Assembly (NCBI GenBank): GCA_028688835.1
Contig: JAQTXL010000012.1
Coordinates: 1-32,676 of the forward strand
From: Candidatus Nanopelagicales bacterium
Lineage (GTDB): Bacteria; Actinomycetota; Actinomycetes; S36-B12
Direction: 5' to 3'
Length of the DNA: 32,676 bases
Numbering within the stretch: position 1 is the first letter of the stretch; each line of letters begins with the position of its first letter. The translations under genes and the position numbers were made by a program. Shown one piece after another: positions 29,735-32,676 of this stretch. The notes under the pieces were generated by a model. The model did not search any database. It had not been told where the DNA came from and saw only the letters and a program-made list of their open reading frames with translations.

Positions 29735-30337
29735 TCACCGCGACTGGGTCGACCGCCAGTCCGCCAGGATCCCGCCCGGTCGCTCACCCGCGACGATCGC
29801 GTAGCAGATGTGGTCGCGCCAGTCACCGTCGATGTGCAGGTACGAGCGGCGCAGGCCCTCCTCCGCGATGCCCAGCTTCTCGACGACGCGACGCGATGCC
29901 GCGTTCTCCGGACGGATGTGGATCTCCACGCGATGCAGCCCCAACTGGTCGAAGCAGTGATCGAGCGCCATCGCCACGGCAGTCGGCATGATGCCGCGGC
30001 CGGCCACCGCTTCATCGACCCAGTAGCCGATGTACGCCGAGCGCAGGGATCCGTAGGCGATCCCGCCGATGGTCAGCTGGCCGACGAGCCGTCCGTCATA
30101 GGTGACCACCCAGGGGATGACGCGACCGGCTCGCGCCTGCCGCTGCAGCGTGGCCACCATCGCGCCGAAGGTCGCCGGCACCTCACCGGCCTGCAGCCCC
30201 TCCTCCGGGACGGTCGCCTCCCACTGCTGCAGCCAGTCGATGTTGCGCAGCCGGACCTCGCGCCAGACCCTGGCATCACGCCGTCGGATCGGCCGCAGCC
30301 CGATCCTGCCCTCGACCAGGGAGTCCTGCCAGGTCAC
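29735..30337 (-). CDS. rimJ: GNAT N-acetyltransferase, RimJ-like
   Basis: The 200-residue GNAT-fold protein resembles RimJ/RimL, which acetylate N-termini of ribosomal proteins. R-I-G-L-R-P-I-R-R-R-D at 11-21 forms the first strand. The acetyl-CoA loop V-A-G-R-G-I is at 111-116 after Y-W-V-D-E-A. The C-terminal block H-R-V-E-I-H-I-R-P-E-N-A-A-S and E-K-L-G-I-A-E-E-G-L-R is typical. The true substrate in actinobacteria is not established. GTG 30337 overlaps the galU stop as GTGA; an ATG 30 bases upstream would overlap galU by 34 bases and add no conserved residues. In other actinobacteria a moeA/glp gene lies between galU and this gene. Confidence 0.86.
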   Translation of the reverse strand: MTWQDSLVEGRIGLRPIRRRDARVWREVRLRNIDWLQQWEATVPEEGLQAGEVPATFGAMVATLQRQARAGRVIPWVVTYDGRLVGQLTIGGIAYGSLRSAYIGYWVDEAVAGRGIMPTAVAMALDHCFDQLGLHRVEIHIRPENAASRRVVEKLGIAEEGLRRSYLHIDGDWRDHICYAIVAGERPGGILADWRSTQSR

Positions 30338-31230
30338 GACCAGGTGGCCACGAAGTCGGTGAGCCATGCGCGCAGCGCAGGGCCGAGGTCCTCGCGCTCG
30401 GAGGCCAGCATGATGTTGGCCTGCAGGTAGGACAGGCGATCACCGGTGTCGTAGCGGCGGCCGCTGAACACCACGCCATGCACCCCGCCGCCGCTCTCTG
30501 GCCCCATCGCGGCCAGCGTGCGCAGGGCATCGGTGAGCTGGATCTCGCCCCCGCGTCCGGGCTCGGTCGCGCGCAGGACGTCGAACACCGCGGGATCGAG
30601 CAGGTAGCGGCCGATCACTGCAAGGGTGCTGGGCGCCTGTCCGGGCTCGGGCTTCTCGACGAGGTCGGTCACGCGCACCACACCGGGATCGTCAAGCGGC
30701 TCGATCGCCGCGCAGCCGTAGAGCCCGATCGACTCCGCTGGCACCTCCATCAGGCAGACCACGGATCCACCGTGCTCGGCCCGCACGCGCATCATCGTGG
30801 GCAGCACCGGATCGCGCGGATCGATGAGGTCGTCGCCCAGCAGCACCGCGAACGGCTCATTGCCAACGTGATCCTCAGCGACGAGCACCGCGTGGCCCAG
30901 GCCGAGCGGATCCCCCTGGCGCACATAGTGGATGCGCCCCAGGTCGGTTGACTCGGTGACCTGAGCGAGTCGTTCGAGATCTCCCTTGCGCTGCAGCGTG
31001 TCCTCGAGCTCGAGATTGCGATCGAAGTGATCCTCGAGCGGGCGCTTGCTGCGGCCCGTGATGAACAGGAGGTCATCGAGTCCCGCAGCGACCGCCTCCT
31101 CCACCACGTACTGGATGGCCGGCTTGTCGACGACAGGCAGCATCTCCTTCGGCGTCGCCTTGGTCGCGGGCAGGAACCGCGTGCCGAGTCCAGCTGCGGG
31201 CACCACGGCCTTGCGCACGATCTCGCTCAT
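30334..31230 (-). CDS. galU: UTP-glucose-1-phosphate uridylyltransferase
   Basis: GalU makes UDP-glucose for glycans, glycolipids and galactose metabolism. The 298 residues begin with the nucleotidyltransferase signature V-V-P-A-A-G-L-G-T-R-F-L-P at 9-21. K-E-M-L-P-V-V-D-K-P follows at 28-37, then L-L-G-D-D as the metal site, and V-E-K-P as the sugar-phosphate site. ATG 31230 lies seven bases after TAGTCT, so it is predicted leaderless. The start is 41 bases from the divergent cyclo-ligase start, so the two promoters interleave. It is the first gene of galU-rimJ, with sepX next. Confidence 0.96.
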   Translation of the reverse strand: MSEIVRKAVVPAAGLGTRFLPATKATPKEMLPVVDKPAIQYVVEEAVAAGLDDLLFITGRSKRPLEDHFDRNLELEDTLQRKGDLERLAQVTESTDLGRIHYVRQGDPLGLGHAVLVAEDHVGNEPFAVLLGDDLIDPRDPVLPTMMRVRAEHGGSVVCLMEVPAESIGLYGCAAIEPLDDPGVVRVTDLVEKPEPGQAPSTLAVIGRYLLDPAVFDVLRATEPGRGGEIQLTDALRTLAAMGPESGGGVHGVVFSGRRYDTGDRLSYLQANIMLASEREDLGPALRAWLTDFVATWS

Positions 31231-31237
31231 GACGACG

Positions 31238-31243
31238 AGACTA
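31238..31243 (-). promoter_or_regulatory. -10 element TAGTCT of a predicted leaderless galU promoter
   Basis: On the minus strand TAGTCT is followed by CGTCGTC (seven bases) and the galU ATG. It lies inside the 41-base divergent region shared with the cyclo-ligase gene. Confidence 0.55.
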
Positions 31244-31271
31244 TCCGTCACGCATGCGGCACGATGGTCCA

Positions 31272-31880
31272 ATGCCAGCGAATGCGAGCCACGCACCGCA
31301 GGACAAGGCGAGCCTGCGCGCCCGCATCCGCTTCGCGCGCCGTCAGCGGTCGAGTGACGAGCGCCAGGCGTGCCGCCATGGCATCGCCGAGCACGCCCTC
31401 GAGGCACTGCAGCACTGCGAGGCGACGACCGTCGCGTGCTTCATCGACGCTGCGGGCGAGCCGCCGACCACTGCGCTGCTGCAGGCGCTCTGGGCGCAGG
31501 GCATCGTCGTGCTCACACCACGCGTGCACGGCCCCGACCTCGAGTGGGTGGTCACCACGCCGACCAGCGAGCTGACGGCTGGCGCCTTCGGCATCCCGGA
31601 GGTGCGCACCGGCGCCCTCGGCTCGCTCGACGACGTGCAGGCGATGCTGATCCCCGCGCTGGCGATTGATCGCGACGGCTACCGGCTCGGGCAGGGCGGG
31701 GGCTTCTACGACCGCACCCTGGGCGACGGCCGTGCGCATGCACCCGTGCTCGCGGTGGTCTTCAGCGACGAGGACGGCATCGCAGTGCCGCGCGAGCCGC
31801 ACGACGTGGCCGTCGACGGCGTGATCACCGAGGCCGGCGTGCGGTGGGTCAGGCCAGTCGGGTCGCCAGCGACCACGTGA
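31272..31880 (+). CDS. 5-formyltetrahydrofolate cyclo-ligase
   Basis: This enzyme converts 5-formyl-THF to 5,10-methenyl-THF with ATP and so recovers stored folate. The 202 residues show the N-terminal basic segment S-L-R-A-R-I-R-F-A-R-R at 14-24, F-G-I-P-E-V at 106-111, and the signature L-G-Q-G-G-G-F-Y-D-R-T-L at 139-150. ATG 31272 is preferred because it leaves the usual short N-terminus and a weak -10-like CACGAT lies six bases before it; an in-frame ATG at 31254 is possible. The 3' end overlaps the convergent crcB stop by 32 bases. The galU/cyclo-ligase divergence is conserved in mycobacteria. Confidence 0.9.
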   Translation: MPANASHAPQDKASLRARIRFARRQRSSDERQACRHGIAEHALEALQHCEATTVACFIDAAGEPPTTALLQALWAQGIVVLTPRVHGPDLEWVVTTPTSELTAGAFGIPEVRTGALGSLDDVQAMLIPALAIDRDGYRLGQGGGFYDRTLGDGRAHAPVLAVVFSDEDGIAVPREPHDVAVDGVITEAGVRWVRPVGSPATT

Positions 31881-32214
31881 TCCAGAAGGCAAGCAGGCAG
31901 GCGAGCACCATCAGTGCGACGAACGCCCAGAACGCTCCCCGACGCTCGGACCACAGTCGCGTGCTCTCCCAGGCGAACCCCGAGTAGGTCGTGAGCGCTC
32001 CGCAGAATCCGCTGCCGGCAACCAGGGTCAGTGTCGGGTGGTGCAGCCCCACGACCAGGCCGAGGAGCGCTGAGCCGCTGATGTTCACCACGAGGAGCCC
32101 GATCGGGATCGGGCTCGAGGCGGTGCGCAGCGTGACCCAGCGGTCGATGAGGAACCGCAGCGGAGCGCCGACGACCGCACCGAGGGCAACCCACCCGATG
32201 ACTGCCGCGCTCAT
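31849..32214 (-). CDS. crcB: Fluoride channel CrcB/Fluc, second copy
   Basis: This 121-residue four-helix membrane protein is one half of a dual-topology fluoride exporter. Family features are G-A-P-L-R-F near 16-21, the V-N-I-S-G-S helix break near 43-48 and the pore motif G-A-L-T-T-Y-S-G-F near 72-80. The ATG at 32214 overlaps the stop of the first copy by four bases (ATGA), so the two subunits are co-translated. Paired small crcB genes usually form an obligate heterodimer, with the copies inserted in opposite orientations. The gene runs 32 bases into the convergent cyclo-ligase gene. Confidence 0.93.
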   Translation of the reverse strand: MSAAVIGWVALGAVVGAPLRFLIDRWVTLRTASSPIPIGLLVVNISGSALLGLVVGLHHPTLTLVAGSGFCGALTTYSGFAWESTRLWSERRGAFWAFVALMVLACLLAFWITWSLATRLA

Positions 32215-32603
32215 GCCGACCTCCGCAGGCGCTGGTGCAGCGCGGAGCCGATCGGCACGGCGAGCAGCCCGGCGATGAGCGTGGCCGCCAGGTATCCGAG
32301 GACGAGCACGATCTGGCCGTCATGCACGACGACATCGGCGGCGAAGGTCGAGAAGGTGGTGAAGCCGCCGAGCACACCGGTGACGACGAAGGGCTGCAGC
32401 AGCACCGAGCGCGAGCGCTCGCGGATCCACGGGTAGGCGATGCCGATGGCCAGGGCGCCGACGATGTTGACGGTGAGCGTGGCCGCAAGCCGGCTGGCCT
32501 GGCCCGTGCCCATGAGTTCGGCGATGGTCACGCGGAGGACGGATCCGAGGGCGCCACCGGCAGCGATGACCGCGAGGATCCGCAGCGACAGGCGACCGGG
32601 CAC
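32211..32603 (-). CDS. crcB: Fluoride channel CrcB/Fluc, first copy
   Basis: The 130-residue partner of the adjacent CrcB has four hydrophobic helices. G-G-A-L-G-S-V-L-R lies near 16-24, V-N-I-V-G-A near 45-50, and the fluoride-pore motif G-G-F-T-T-F-S-T-F near 78-86. GTG 32603 is preferred over a TTG six bases upstream because TAGGGT ends exactly six bases before the GTG. If this leaderless start is right, there is no room for a fluoride riboswitch (crcB motif) upstream, and regulation would have to be transcriptional or absent. Confidence 0.92.
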   Translation of the reverse strand: MPGRLSLRILAVIAAGGALGSVLRVTIAELMGTGQASRLAATLTVNIVGALAIGIAYPWIRERSRSVLLQPFVVTGVLGGFTTFSTFAADVVVHDGQIVLVLGYLAATLIAGLLAVPIGSALHQRLRRSA

Positions 32604-32609
32604 GCCCAA

Positions 32610-32615
32610 ACCCTA
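32610..32615 (-). promoter_or_regulatory. -10 element TAGGGT of a predicted leaderless crcB promoter
   Basis: On the minus strand TAGGGT is followed by TTGGGC and the crcB GTG at 32603, again a six-base spacing. The element is part of a palindromic CCCTAGGG (32611-32618). Confidence 0.55.
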
Positions 32616-32651
32616 GGGTGCACGGCCCTGAGTTGGCCCCGGCCTCGACTG

Positions 32652-32676
32652 CGGGGCAGAATTGGCACCTGCCCCG
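32652..32676. repeat. Inverted repeat CGGGGCAG ... CTGCCCCG at the right edge
   Basis: Two exact 8-bp arms (32652-32659 and 32669-32676) enclose a nine-base spacer. The right arm ends at the window edge, so the full extent is unknown. It may be the terminator or operator of a gene beyond the window. No T-run is visible within the window. Confidence 0.5.

Noticed and set aside
29724-29740. CGGTG-N7-CACCG inverted repeat across the rimJ stop codon
   Set aside because: Arms are only 5 bp and not placed at a promoter with the right distance to sepX; too weak to call an operator.
32604-32676. Fluoride riboswitch upstream of crcB
   Set aside because: The visible 73 bases do not show the crcB-motif consensus, and the -10 element abuts the start codon.

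Overview
The window is a gene-dense stretch of core chromosome from a high-GC member of the Actinomycetota. This rests on its base composition, GTG starts, an actinobacterial septation gene (sepX/glpR), a PMT mannosyltransferase divergent from rsmI, and a gene order that closely follows the block I recall from Mycobacterium tuberculosis: Rv0992c (5-FTHF cyclo-ligase), galU, moeA1, rimJ, Rv0996, then pmt, rsmI, metS, tatD, rpfB, ksgA, ispE, then pth, rplY, prsA, glmU, tetR, mfd, mazG, eno, ftsB, DUF501. The order within the class cannot be fixed from this window. There is no rRNA, phage, insertion sequence, CRISPR array or recognisable defence system. No gene-free stretch exceeds about 125 bases.

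Layout from left to right, mostly minus strand. (1) 1-1797: eno, ftsB and the start of a DUF501 gene. (2) 1888-4481: an accessory convergent pair, a small secreted beta-sandwich-like protein and a secreted DUF2334 deacetylase-like protein. (3) 4580-16725: a long, nearly gapless genome-maintenance operon read right to left: rplY, pth, a CysQ-type phosphatase, mfd, a SurA-like lipoprotein, mazG, a DUF885 hydrolase, sbcD, sbcC. (4) 16834-20239: prs, glmU, an alpha/beta hydrolase and tRNA-Gln. (5) 20294-22080, plus strand: tandem operators, an acyl-CoA desaturase and its TetR regulator. (6) 22077-27204: rsmI, metG, tatD, rsmA, ispE. (7) 27238-28782: PMT mannosyltransferase. (8) 28797-31230: galU, a RimJ-like acetyltransferase, sepX/glpR and tRNA-Ala. 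(9) 31272-32603: 5-formyltetrahydrofolate cyclo-ligase, convergent with a tandem pair of CrcB fluoride channels.

The most informative signals lie between and at the ends of genes. Eight genes carry a TANNNT -10 hexamer placed 6-8 bases before the start codon, which predicts leaderless mRNAs and corrects the starts of ispE, sepX and crcB. Four junctions use a GTGA stop/start overlap and correct the starts of mfd, rsmA, prs and rimJ. The desaturase-tetR operon is preceded by two tandem TTACG-N4-CGTA operators 15 bp apart. Two convergent pairs share one palindromic CTAG as both stop codons. Compared with the conserved block, rpfB is missing between tatD and rsmA, moeA/glp is missing between galU and rimJ, and a DUF885-sbcDC-DUF2334 segment separates mazG from eno. 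L25 is short, lacking the usual C-terminal domain. I found no wholly new multi-gene system; the convergent secreted pair and the glp-less sepX locus are the best leads.
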